A stretch of 64,000 bases of DNA from Ooceraea biroi (taxonomy: Eukaryota; Arthropoda; Insecta; Hymenoptera; Formicidae). The translations under genes were made by a program, and so were the position numbers. Of the stretch, positions 28,380 to 40,505 are shown in pieces (the stretch's first letter is position 1; every line of letters begins with the position of its first letter). Location of the stretch: NCBI RefSeq assembly GCF_003672135.1, contig NC_039515.1:4402001-4466000 (forward strand), written 5' to 3'. Under the pieces are notes generated by a model. The model was not told the DNA's origin. It searched no databases and worked only from the letters and a program-made list of their open reading frames with translations.

Positions 28380-29403
28380 TTTAAACACTAACACTTCATC
28401 GAGTCGTTCTCGTTTTCGTCCCTTGCATCGATTGCAGTTATGTATAGTATATTTTCATTGGTACTTTCCGATGTGACTCATGCGCTCGTGACGTATCAAC
28501 GCACACGCGTTGGAAAGTCGCGTTGATGGAGTCGAACTTATTTCCGAGAAATTAGTTCCGATACGACCGCGTAAATCGCGAAAATTAAACTGTGTCCATC
28601 GACCGTTAACAGTACTACGTCTGATTGAAGATTGAAGTGTATTAGTAAACACATTACGACGCAGTGACGGGATAACGGAACGCGTAAGTTGAATTTTCAA
28701 ATAACGCGCTCGAGTCAAATGAGGGTACGAGAACGTTTTTGATTGGCTACATCAGTCATTCGCAATATAGCGCAAATCTAGCGCAAATTTAATGCCCCTG
28801 GAACATATATTAATATTCAAAAGATATTTATATACTTCATCAATTTCTGATCAATCATACTTTATAATTTTTCAAATAGTTGGTTTTTTTTCCAAATAAA
28901 TGATATCGGAATATCGGATTTCACATGTCGATAACAGTCTGCATTTTGCATTGCAGTTTACGTTGACAATTTTCATCGGATGTTTAATATTTACGTTTGT
29001 GCTTATAAATCGCGGGAATAACATTTCGTGTAATCATTTGTCCATTATCACCCGAGGACTGTTTTTGTAAATTAGGCTTAACGCAGCAGAAAAACATGTA
29101 GCCCCACATGAAGGTTACTCCCATCCTGCATCATCTCGCAGATAAAAGCTCGTATCTAGCTAGCATCAGTCATCGTGAACCGATACCGTACTCACCGGAT
29201 GTCAATCGTCGAGAAATTGCCCGTTCAATCATGCCAGCGTGTAAATCGTTCACGACGCGTTTACACAAGTGCTTAACAAAGCGAAAATCGTCGCAGATAA
29301 CGTGACAAAGGGATGACATTAGTCACACTACCAAATTAAAGTCTACAGAAGGGTCGTTGTAGGTTATGCGAGCTTCTCTATCTGTCAAACGTCGTACGGC
29401 AAA
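28380..29403. promoter_or_regulatory. Shared head-to-head promoter region of UBR4 and Als2
   Basis: The two start codons point away from each other across 1,024 bases, so both promoters and 5' UTRs must lie here. The flanks next to each start are CpG-rich and the centre (about 28740-29050) is AT-rich. No convincing TATA box is placed at a usual distance from either start, as is common for broadly expressed genes. Actual start sites cannot be fixed from sequence alone. Confidence 0.7.
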
Positions 29404-31870
29404 ATGGACAAGCATATGCATTTATGGAGAGGTGCCGACAAATTGTCCTTCACGTTCGATGACAAACCGAATGGCATCATTTGCAAATTGGTCACCATCA
29501 AGGATCACATTTTTGTAACCACCACAACCAACAACCTGTACCATGGGGAAGTGCCGTCCCAGGAGGACGCTTCTCCCACGCTCGTTTTCAAGAGGGCTCA
29601 ATTCGACGTCATCGACATAACATGCAATTCTGATTACTTGTTTATCGTAAATACAAATGGGCATGTTTTGAAAGTAAATCCTCAGGACATGAACATTATA
29701 GATAAAATAATCCTCAAGGAGGAAGTAAGATACTGTAGTCATGGGTATGTAGTCAAAGTGTGCAACTAAAATCCATTCTTATTTCAGCTGTTTTTTTAAT
29801 TATTAATTTTATTGTTCTCTTCTCTTCTGTATATTTAAGTTTGTAATTGTTGCTGTTAAATATCTAGTTATATTTAAGCAAGAAATCGTCTCTTGTGTCT
29901 ACAGATATAAGGAAGAAAATGAAATAGTGAAGATCAAATCTATAGCGGTTAGTGACCATGCAGCATTATTTGTTACGGAAAATGGGCAGCTGTGGGCTAG
30001 TGGTAATCAGCCACAGATAGATATAAGTAGTGCAGAACCAAAGAAAGTTAAATTTTTCGAGGGAAGGATAGTGTCGGAGATCGCTTGTGGCTCCAATTTT
30101 AATGTAGCTACCGTAAGGAAAACCACTAAGCTCATGAAAGACGATACAGACAGCGAAAACGAACTGGAGGAGGAAATCTTTCTTAATTCTTGCCCGCAAT
30201 GTCTCAACAACGTTATGCTGAGTCCTGGAAGTGTGACATCGTCGGACACGTGTCTCACTGGTCTTCACGCACAGCAGTTTAGCGAAGATCGTTCGACAAA
30301 CTCCATCAGCGCGCTGTCCACTGCCAGTAAGGAACACATTTCTCTGCCGGAAATGGACAAGAAGGAACAATCCTCCGACATCGTCGAGAATGGCGAGGAA
30401 TGCCTGAATAATTTAACAGATTCCGATAAAGATGAGAAGAAGAACGTTATGTTCATAAATACGGAAACTGCTCGACAATTTCTGACCCGGCAGCTATCCT
30501 GGGTCTCGTCTTACGGAAGTGCCAAAGAAGATATACCCTTGGAGAGCGTTGATCGATCGACGAGATTGATCAAGCAAAACGTATCGAACATGGCGAATTT
30601 GGTGTACGAAGGAGTCAAAAACGTCGGCGGCAAAGTTGTGACTCTATCTAGACATATGAGCGGAAGTTCCGATATTAACGAGAGTAAAGCTGATAGCAAC
30701 GAAAACCTGGACGAACCGGGAGATACCTGTACGAAACCTACCGCGACGAATCTGGCACTAAGCTTACGCTGCGAGGAGTTTCCTTGGTCGTCGAGTACCG
30801 GCTCCTCCGAGCACGAATTGTCCCAGCAGGGCTTAAACGAGAGAATCAATGCGCTATCTCGCGCCGGCAGCAACATACTGGCGACGGAGCTCTGGACGTG
30901 GGGCGACATGCAATACGGGCAATTGGGGACGGGTGACATCATTAAACGACCGAGGCCGGTGCTGGTAGCAAAACTTAGCCATACAGGAATCAGGAAGATA
31001 TCTTGTGGTGCTTTTCACGTGCTCGCTTTAACACTGGACGGCAGAGTATTCGCGTGGGGTCGCAACAACTGCAAACAGGTTACCTTGCACTCTACGATAG
31101 ACCAAAGCGCGCCGCAGCTATTCACCACAAAGTTATCCTCCAATGAGAGAGCCATCGATATGGCGGCTGGCAATTTTCATAGTTTAGTAATGATGCATCA
31201 CGGTTTATATTTCATGGGGCAATCGAGGTAAACGATTACAAACAAAAAAATCTCTTATATTTTTAACTTTCATTCACTTATAGTGGACGTTACGATTTCA
31301 GTAAAATTGGGGATATGTTTCAACTTGACATACAAACCAAGGATGAATCATACAGTCCAAGAGAGATCTTCAGTTCTGGACGATACAGTTGTTGTTCTGT
31401 GATAAATGAGCCGGCAATAAACGTATCGGAGGATTTGATAAATGACCAGATCTTTCTGGAAGAGATGTTGACCGTTTATCAAAATCTCATTAAGCCGTTT
31501 CAAAAGAAGAGTGGTGCCACCCAAGAGGCCAATGTGTACGAGACACTGTGTCGTTGTTACGCGGAGCTGATGCATTTTAGTGTCTTAAATGTCATAAGTC
31601 TGTGGGATTACTTTAACCATATTGGAGAAGCCTATGAAGTTACAATTGTTGCCAATATAGAAGAATTTACTACAGCATATAAATACTATTTAAATGCTAT
31701 CTGCGATGTTATATCTCTCGGTGGTTTTATGCACATCGCAAAACTCATTGAAGTGCCACAAATAATATCAAATTTATTCATAGGTAATGTAAAGAGTAGC
31801 GATCTAAAAAAGAATAATAATGAAATTGTTATAACGATGGCGTTACAACATCCTTTATGTAAACTAAACA

Positions 31871-31917
<47 letters not shown>

Positions 31918-34900
31918 TTATTCGATCAATGTGCAGTACAACATATGTAACATTCTAATGTTGCAAGATTTCTGCATCCATTCGTATTTTGACACGTTAA
32001 TTATAATAATAATACAATAATAATAATATAATTTATATCGTTATATAGGTATAAGAATATGATTCACAATTTGATAAAAAGCAACGGTACAAGAATGGGT
32101 GTTGAGCGACTGCAGGAAGCTCTTATAAAATGGGAACAAGTGCACGATGAGCAAGAGAAACGTCAGAAGGAGGCGGAGGCCACAAAGTTGTTTTGGGAAA
32201 GTTCCGGGAAATTAGGAGAATCGCTGAGATCTCCTAATAGAAGGCTCATTAGAGACTCGAGGACTTACCCGTTATCGATACTCAACTCCGGCAGGTTTTC
32301 GTCTCATTGGTTTGTTTTGTTGACGGATATTTTCATACACGTTACTGGTGCTGCACACACGGTCCACCCGCTCCAGACACTGTGGGTAGAACCTCTACCG
32401 GATTCTGAAAACATACAGGTACAGTTGTATCTATATATCTTTATTTAGTCGATTGTATTTTATTCATAATGGAAAGCCATATAACAGCCAATGTAATTAA
32501 GAATAGATTTATTTTTTAGAATGCTATATCGATTATTGCGCCAGAGGACAATTTCGTATTATATACTCCCACTCCTACCGAGCGCAATGAATGGTTACAC
32601 GCTCTACAAAATACCATAAAGTGCAGTTTGCAGCGAGTGATCGGAAATGTGCCTCCGTTAGCGCGATCAAGCTCGTTCACGTTCACGAAACACAACGTTT
32701 TTAAGGACGCAACGTACACTGGTTTGTAAAGCGATGTCAAAATGTACTTCTTATAACACAGCATCGAACGGTTCTAAATGGAAATAATGTGAAATTCTTA
32801 ACAAACAGGCATGGTAAAAGAAGCATTATACAAAAAAAAACTGTTTTTGTAATAAATCAGATATGAATTTTTTATAGGACGATGGCTGAATGGTAAACCG
32901 CATGGTTCCGGAAAATTGGAATGGTCGGACGGTCGTGCATACATAGGCCAATTTCACAAGGGCGTAATTCATGGTACCGGGAAAATGGAAATTTCGACGC
33001 AGGGTGTATACGAGGGTCAGTGGAAGGATGGTCAGCAAAATGGATACGGAACGATGAAGTAAAATTTATTTCTCGAATGTTTGCATAGTTTTCAAAGTTA
33101 ATTACCTCATGAATACGAATGTTATATGCATATTCATGGTTTCATAAATTATTCAGAAACAATAATTGTGCAATATATTTTAGATACATTAATGGAGATG
33201 TTTATGAAGGATATTTTAAGGATGGCTTACCTCATGGCCATGGTGTCAAGAAAGAAGGCCACTTCATGGCTTCTGTCGCATCGGTTTACATTGGAGAATG
33301 GGCCGCTGGTGTCAAGCAAGGCTACGGAATAATAGACGATATCATGACAGGTACAGATATATAAATTCGTAAATATATAAAAGTTAAATTGTGGATAAGA
33401 CTATGTCTGGAATAAAGTATGTTAATAATCGCATATATAGACTTTACTTGCATAAAACTGTATATTTATAATTCAGTAACATTATAGGTGAAAAATATCT
33501 TGGATCATGGAGTAATGGTATGAAGCATGGCAACGGTTTAATTGTTACACTTGATGGTATTTATTATGAAGGTGCTTTTACGCAAGATGTCCTAATGGTG
33601 ATTATATGTCTAAATATTTAGTATTAAGAATATTTTTAAAGATTTGATATATTTTTAACACAATATATTGTAACAACATTAAAGGGTTATGGAGTAATGG
33701 TATTTGAAGACGGCACACATTATGAAGGCGAATTCAAGTCCGCGGGGATATTTTGCGGGAAAGGTACGTTAACATTCCGAAGTGGTGACAGACTGGAAGG
33801 AAACATGAATGGTGCATGGAATGAAGGTGTCAAAGTCATGGCTACGTTGCACATGAATAAAGCCTGTGGGACTGTTCAATCTAATTCAAAGCCAGCGTGA
33901 GTGTCCCTTCTTACGTTATATTATCGCAACATTAAAAATATTGCTTTATTATTAATTGCATTTATCACTTTCGTTAGATCTTTCGGAAAACTGTGCGTAT
34001 CCCCCGATCAAAAGTGGAAAGCCATATTCAAACAATGCTATCAACAACTCGGTGTATCCGAATCGCTCACCAAGAGTACCAGTCACAATGAACGATCCGT
34101 AGAAACGCAGAGGGTCTGGCAGAATGTGGCTAGCATAATAACGAGGTCCCATCAGAAAACATTACAACGAAGGAAGCTGTCAAACACTTTAAAGAACCCG
34201 AAAGAAAGAAACAGCGAGACGATCGATCAGTTGGACAAGATTCCGTGTTTCGGACGGGATAAACTCACCAGTCAGACGTACAACGAAGTTCATAAGTACT
34301 TAGTGAAAGCTTTTGAAAGCCCACATCATCCGCTGGGCGCTCTTTTGACGGAGGTAGCTGCAGTTTACACAGCTACATACGGCGGCGTAAGGGTACATCC
34401 GCTACTACTCAGCCATGCGGTATCAGAGCTTCACAGTATTACGACAAGGATATACGAGATCGTGCTTCTTTTGTTCCCGGCTTTACCGCGTTGTAATAAA
34501 GAGTACGTACTCGAAGCTGATGACAAGGAAAAACAGTATGTAAAATCTGTAAAATTAATTCACTGTCAAAAAACCTTTTATTATAGAAATTATTCAAGTA
34601 TACATATTTTTAGGCAAGTTATAAGCGCTACTGCAATACTACATCCAATATTACTGCCACGTGTATATTCAGCGCTCTTCGTATTATATGCCTTACACAA
34701 TAAAAAGGAGGATGACGCATACTGGGAAAGGTTAATGAAGTGGAATAAACAACCCGACATAACGCTAATGGCTTTCCTCGAAATTGATCAGTAAGTGATT
34801 GTAAATGTGAAGATTGTATTCGCATTTCAACGTTCACAAAATTATCTCTTACAAAATTGCGTAGGAAATTCTGGAAGACTACGAATGTAATAAACATCGC

Positions 34901-35484
34901 GGATAATTCACTACCGTATCAGCACGAGACTTATTTCATCGATGCGATAGAGACTTTACAGCAACTTAAAACCACCTTCTCGCCTTTAGAAAAGTTGTTA
35001 GTGGTCAGAAATACATTTGAACAAATGACACAAGTAAGGATATGACATGTATAAATATTTATAAGTATACGTGCCAAACTAAATTATTTTACTTTTATGT
35101 ACCTATCAATAGGCAGTACAAAAACAACTAGGGTCTACATATGCGTGGACAATGGATGAACTGTTTCCAGTGTTTAGTTTTGTCGTAGTGCGTGCTAGTG
35201 TGCTGCAACTAGGTAGCGAGATACATTTTATCGAAGATTTTATGGAACCATATTTGCAAAATGGAGAGCTTGGTATTATGTTCACTACTCTTAAGGTGAG
35301 CAGAGATCATAAAAGATAAAATACATAAAATAAAAAGGTCTTAATCTTAAGGTGTTAATAAATAAAATTAACGAAACAATTAAACAATCAAATGGCAATA
35401 GTAGCAATTAAATAATCATTAATTAACTGATTTCAGGCATGTTATTATCAAATATTACAAGAAAAGACAAACATGGGTGATTAA
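29404..35484 (+). CDS. Als2: Als2 (alsin), Rab5/Rac guanine nucleotide exchange factor, 14 exons, complete
   Basis: Alsin acts on endosomes as an exchange factor for Rab5 (VPS9 domain) and influences Rac1; human loss causes juvenile motor neuron disease (known of the family). Fourteen exons join in phase into 4629 nt, 1542 residues: 29404-29744, 29905-31227, 31284-31871, 32049-32418, 32520-32721, 32878-33058, 33184-33350, 33488-33597, 33685-33896, 33978-34535, 34614-34790, 34865-35033, 35113-35295, 35437-35484. Order of parts: N-terminal RCC1-like propeller (for example WTWGDMQYGQLGTGD and FAWGRNN), interrupted by a long acidic, Ser-rich, probably disordered insert (about 165-410); DH region in exon 3 and PH-like region in exons 4-5; MORN repeats at about 942-1160 (YEGQW, YEGYF, YLGSW, YEGEF); VPS9 domain at about 1300-1540. 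The start ATG has an AAAATGG context. The length is between fly and human alsin. Confidence 0.94.
31876..31913. repeat. (AT)n microsatellite in an Als2 intron
   Basis: Uninterrupted AT dinucleotides over about 38 bases, starting a few bases after the donor site of exon 3. The length is likely polymorphic. Confidence 0.9.
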
Positions 35485-37834
35485 AATAGATGCTCCCATG
35501 AGTACACAGTACAATAAGATGATAAATATATATTTAAGAGAAAAAAAGACATATATACGATCAACTCATGTCACACATAAAAAGACACATAAAAAAACGC
35601 GATAGGATAAAAATAGATACGTAACAAAGAAGATATCTTGGAAAGTCAAGTAATAATATTTAATTTTAAGTGTTCTAATATTTGAAAATTAAATGTGTAT
35701 CAAGCGGCATTAGTGGTGCAAGAACGTGGCTAAGTATCGCAAGTATCGATACTGCATTAATCATCAGAAATTCGTATCTAACTTGTTGTGAAGAAAATGT
35801 AATTACTAAATTTAAGGCGATATATCTTGTTCCATATATTGTGAAAAAGAAAAATCAACACTGAGTCCATCTCATTGAAAGATACGTTTGACATAAATAT
35901 ATAAGCATATATATGTCAAATATACAACTACAGAAATTCTACAATTCCATTTTCCTATTTATAAATTTGTATTTTTTATTTCATGTTAACTGATATTTTT
36001 CATGAAAATCAAATGAGCTCAACTTTTAGAAGGCTTTGATCATGCATACACGGTATATCTTTTATGTACTGTAATGGACGAAAGTGATAAATTGCATTTA
36101 TAATATAGCTTAATGATGTAGCATCTGAACTACACAAGAATGTAGCGCAAGATGAATTAAAAGATACTGTAACATATCAGTTCATATTAGAAAAATTTGT
36201 CGCTATAAACTGTACATAAGTTTGCCTGTGAAAGGTATATGTTCTTAGCCACAGTTCAATGTTCTGCGTTCGTTCAATAAGAAACGTTCGCGCGTGAGAC
36301 ATAGAAATTGAATTCCAATACTTCCATTTATCCGCTATTCAAGGATATCGCGCATTAAAAAATCATACAAAGTACACGCTTCAATATTGTGATAAACAAT
36401 AAAAAGTTACCTTCTCATATACCTGAATGAAAAATTAGTTATATAAAAGCAATTATTATTACTATTTTGTACTTTATATTTTCATATTTGTTTAATGTAT
36501 GCATATATTATGTACAGAATGATAAAACATATATACAGTCTATCTTCAATCTAGTAAAATGATAGTAAAATAGATCTGGAATCAATGATCAATCAGTGAA
36601 TAGAAAGAAGTAGTGTTAACAAAATTACATTGGCATTCCAATCTGCAAAAGATTAATACAAATACAAAAAAAGGCAAATTGAATATTTTCTGTACTAGAA
36701 TGTTAGAGTACAAAAATGCTTAAGAAGCTTTTTGAGATAAATATCATTTTAAATATCGTGTTTATGTATAATTAGAGAGAGAGAGAGAGAAAAAAAAGAG
36801 AAAGAATTACTCTCTCTCTTCTCACCCCCAAAATTTATATCACTTTAAACAGAGAATCTCTTTCATATAATTTATTTGATACATGTATAATTCCACTTTT
36901 TTCACGATATCTTTTTGGTATCTATTAGTACATTATAGACAAAGACAGAAAAGAGGAAACTGATTCTGATTAAATAACTGGATAAATTTTTTGTCATAGT
37001 TATATCATATAGAGAATATTTCTATTCTACAGAAATATTTGCTAGATATGTTTGCTAAACAATGTCAAACTACATGTGTAATTTATTGAAATATATAAAT
37101 ATGTATAGAATTGTAAGAGATAACGTAAGACAATATGCATTGAGTAATTAATTATTGTTAGTTTAAGTTACATGAAAGAAATTTACGATAATTTTAAATA
37201 TGGTTTAGTTAGTTTTAATTGTTTAACAACCTTGTGTTTCCTATCATATAATGGAAAAGTAAATGGTATAGCCTTATTTATAAATATTATTTATCTACAT
37301 GTGTTTACGTGTTTTCCAAATATGTGTTTCCTATGTTAATTTTATTCATATGTATGTGATAAAACATTTACTAATAGTTCTAGCATGTACCTGAAACATT
37401 CCTTATGTTAACCGGAAAGAGCTCATTTATTGTGTAATATTTGTATTTACTCTCTGAGCTTATAATTTATTTACGTCTAATAAAACAATCAATTTACTTG
37501 AATCTTTTATCTTACTTTATTAGTTGTGAAAGAGTAAAAAATCTTTTCTAATTTTATTATATTATGTATTAATTTTATTATACTATGTATTTATTCCTGC
37601 AAAATAAATTATAGGCTCTAGCGAGTTATGTTATGACAATTAATGTATGTAGTTACATGCAATTTACTTTTTTGTAACATAGTCTTCAAATGGTAGTCAT
37701 ATATGTGTATTGTGAGTTTTCAAGATAATTAGACAAACTATTCTGTTACTCGTTTCCCTAGAATGTAAAATATGTAATGTTATATAATATTTCATATATA
37801 TAATTGGTAGATTAATGTGTTAACAATTATTCAT
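35485..37834. other. Als2 3' UTR and AT-rich intergenic DNA
   Basis: No supported gene. AATAAA at 36398-36403 could end the Als2 transcript, implying a UTR of about 0.9 kb. Another AATAAA lies near 37480. A GA microsatellite at about 36774-36790 is followed by a CT tract at 36810-36819, a pair that can fold back on itself. Confidence 0.6.
36774..36820. repeat. GA tract followed by complementary CT tract
   Basis: A GA dinucleotide run, a purine-rich spacer and a TC run. The two ends are complementary and could form a hairpin in RNA. Probably simple-sequence expansion. Confidence 0.7.
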
Positions 37835-38051
37835 TTATAGCTATAGCAGGAAAATGCAAAAGTAAATGAAAACAGTACAATAAAAGTAATTTACTTACAA
37901 ATATGATTGCGAAAAGGAATGCTACATATTCTCCTGCCCATATTGAATGATGTTTCATACTTTCTACTAAAATTGCGTAAATATTTTTACTCCAAGTTCG
38001 ATTTTTCCCTCCTTCGAAATATCGTTGTGTTCTCGGATAACCAATAGTCAT
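37835..38051 (-). CDS. Possible small membrane-protein gene, two exons, unrecognised
   Basis: A frame opens with ATG at 38051 and runs to a strong donor (GTAAGT) at 37898. The coding part is 51 codons. A pyrimidine-rich stretch ending in CTATAG at 37841 offers an acceptor, after which one Leu and a stop follow, for a protein of 52 residues. The N-terminal half is basic and polar; the last 15 residues (AGEYVAFLFAIIF) are hydrophobic, as in a single membrane anchor. If the intron is retained, the frame continues with further hydrophobic residues to 73. I do not recognise the family. It converges on Als2 and diverges from CD2BP2. It could equally be a chance frame in AT-rich DNA. Confidence 0.3.
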
Positions 38052-38707
38052 GATGCACGAATATGTAGATGTAGATGTATAATATGTGTCACCGAGTATG
38101 CCCAACACAGATGCAATTTTATGCGGTTCGGCTTCGGCGCAATTTGGCGGTAGTGTCGCGCGTGTGGTGCAACGGCAATATAATTTTGTACATTTTACGT
38201 CGCAATGAATATCGGATACTGATTTTGATCGTAAAAGAAATATTTATAAATTTATCGAGTTTTTCGTGAAATTATAAGACGGACGAATCAGTAGGTCTGT
38301 TCTTTTCAGCTGCACTGCTGAACTGGTGCAATAAGTTAGAGTGAGAAAAAATATACTTGTCTCACTTTAACGTATTGCACTAGTTCAGCAGTGCAGCTGA
38401 AAAGAACAGACCTAATTAGTTCGTCTCAAATTGCATTACAAGTATGATACATAACCTGAACGTAAATTATTAATCTTACGTTACCTGTTGTACATACTGT
38501 GAAGTTTATACTTGAAACCATTTCTTATAATACAGCCGAAAGTACCGCAACTCTACTATTTTTGGAGAGCATAGTTAAATATATTCAAAAATCGTGAATA
38601 TTTGTGAATTGTCATTAATACATATCTGTCTTACGCATGAAAAATTCCTACTAATATAACCTTTTTCCGTAGACTTGCAGCAAAGAGTTTATAAGAGTGA
38701 GAGAATC
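38052..38707. other. Upstream region of CD2BP2, divergent from the small minus-strand ORF
   Basis: A 656-base spacer containing the foldback repeat at 38277-38426. The stretch just before the CD2BP2 start has a pyrimidine run and CCGTAG at about 38666-38673, which could be the acceptor of a 5' UTR intron. No TATA box is clear. Confidence 0.45.
38277..38426. repeat. Foldback (hairpin) repeat, two 55-bp arms around a 13-base loop
   Basis: Positions 38292-38346 and 38360-38414 are inverted copies with only three mismatches in 55 bases. Weaker complementarity extends outward to 38277 and 38426. There is no coding capacity. The close match of the arms indicates a recent origin. It resembles a small foldback MITE, and dispersed copies elsewhere in the genome are expected. 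A miRNA-like or endo-siRNA precursor is possible but the stem is unusually long and well paired. Confidence 0.85.
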
Positions 38708-40270
38708 ATGTTGAAACGTAAATTCGATGATATAGAAAATACACCGAACCAACCTCTTAAAAATTCGCTGGATTCTGATGAGGAGGATGATGAAGTGAAT
38801 GAAGATACCTATAATGTTATGAATGAAGATGAATTAGAAGGTATTTGAATCTTTATGTAACGTTTTAAATAATACATATATGTATTATGTCGAAAAGAAA
38901 TGCTGAATAATTAATTGCATGTATTTAAAAGGCACAGAAGATGGACCCTCAGCACCGGAAGCAAATGTGGGATTCACAGCATTTAACATGAAAGAGGAAT
39001 TAGAAGAAGGTCATTTTGATCGAGATGGCCATTACGTTTGGAAAAAGGAGAAGCAAATCAGGGACAATTGGTTGGACAACATCGATTGGGTTCAAGTAAA
39101 TAAAATATAATATCTGTTTTTAGGAACTTTATTTACATTTAAAAAACATAGCGCTCTTTATTTCTTAAAGTTTTGTACTTCAAAAAATTGCATTGATATT
39201 TTAATTATTTTGCAATAGTGTTATTTGCTAATATAACGCATTTTATTAAACAAGTGTGATATCTACATGTTTGTCACAGGTAAAACCTGATTCCAGTACT
39301 AAAACGCGAAAGAACGTGAAGTCGAGTCACGGATTGGCAGATAGTGATAGCGACAGCGACAGTGACGCTGAAGGAGATATCATGTTCGATCCCATTCCAC
39401 TGTACAAACAGATCTTAGAATACCTTAGGCCTGGCGAATCTGTCTCTAAAACGTTATGCAGACTTGGTAAACACGGTCAACATTAGTAAAGCATATTGGA
39501 GCAGCAAAATGTGAATACAAATTGTCCCACAATGCACAGGTAAAGGGAAGAAGAAATTAACCACAGCTGAGAGGTGGAAAAAGAAAAAGGAATCGAAAGC
39601 TCAAGAGGAGGAAGATCCAAATTCTGTTAGTATAACAAAGCTGACGGAATTGGCAAATGAGTTATTGACGCGCACTGGCAATATGGACATATATCAGGAA
39701 ACATATGAACAGATTAAAAACAAGGTAATAATAAACATGTCTGTAATAATACGTACGTGGTATCTCCTCTTTCTTTCTAATCGCAAGAAATCGTAGGTTG
39801 AAAAGGGCAATAAACATGCACATCCTTCGAAGAAAGAGGCGGAGCTTGATATGTACGCTGACGATTTCGACGAAAAGGAAAAAGCAAAACTCGACGATAC
39901 TGTTAGTGGTGCGTAACAATACAATATTTGAGGACACGTGATACTGCTATCATTATCTTCCTCTAAAGGCATTCTGACTCATTGCATTAATATTAATTGT
40001 ATATGTAATAATATAATATAATGTACATACCGTGCAGGCAAGACAGAAGCAGCTAGTGAGGAGAAAAGTTTATCTATAGAGGAGAATGTAACATGGGACC
40101 TGAAATGGTCGCAGGATGAGAACGCGGAGATCCACGGGCCTCATAGTAGCGAGCAGATGCATGCGTGGGCGAAAGAGGGATACTTCAAACGAGGCGCCTG
40201 GGTTCGAAGAACGGGACAACAGGACGAATTCTTTAGTGCTGCGAGAGTAGATTTCGAACTTTATCTGTGA
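38708..40270 (+). CDS. CD2BP2: CD2BP2 / U5-52K snRNP protein with GYF domain, six exons, complete
   Basis: Component of the U5 snRNP (20S and 35S particles) that leaves before tri-snRNP formation; its GYF domain binds proline-rich partners (known of the family; fly holn1). Exons 38708-38840, 38932-39095, 39280-39466, 39540-39724, 39797-39908, 40038-40270 join in phase into 1014 nt, 337 residues, against 341 in human. The start has KRKFDD followed by an acidic stretch. The central part carries a conserved NVGFTAFNMKEELEEGHFD block. A Lys/Glu-rich helix follows, and the C-terminal GYF domain covers about 278-337 with MHAWAKEGYF and a closing FELYL. The usual GPF of the domain reads GPH here. 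The exon 5 donor is GTGCGT, chosen because it keeps the frame. Confidence 0.93.
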
Positions 40271-40499
40271 CATTTTTCTCTGATACAAAAATGTAAAAGA
40301 ATAATTGAGTCATGTATATTGTTGGAATAATATTGCATTGCATAACATTGCAAAGCTGCATGGGAAACGACATAAGATATTTAAATGAATTTATGGAAGT
40401 ATATGGAAACATGGTAATGGTTTACATTATATATTTGTCCCTATAAACCTTCTATAAAAATATTTGAATGTTAATTCAGATATAAAGCCGTTTTTTGTT

Positions 40500-40505
40500 A
40501 ATAAA
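40500..40505 (+). promoter_or_regulatory. Probable poly(A) signal of CD2BP2
   Basis: First AATAAA after the stop codon, about 230 bases downstream. Confidence 0.55.

Noticed and set aside
29108..29305. Short plus-strand frame upstream of Als2
   Set aside because: Out of context, no family, and closed before the Als2 start; may at most be upstream-ORF noise in a promoter.
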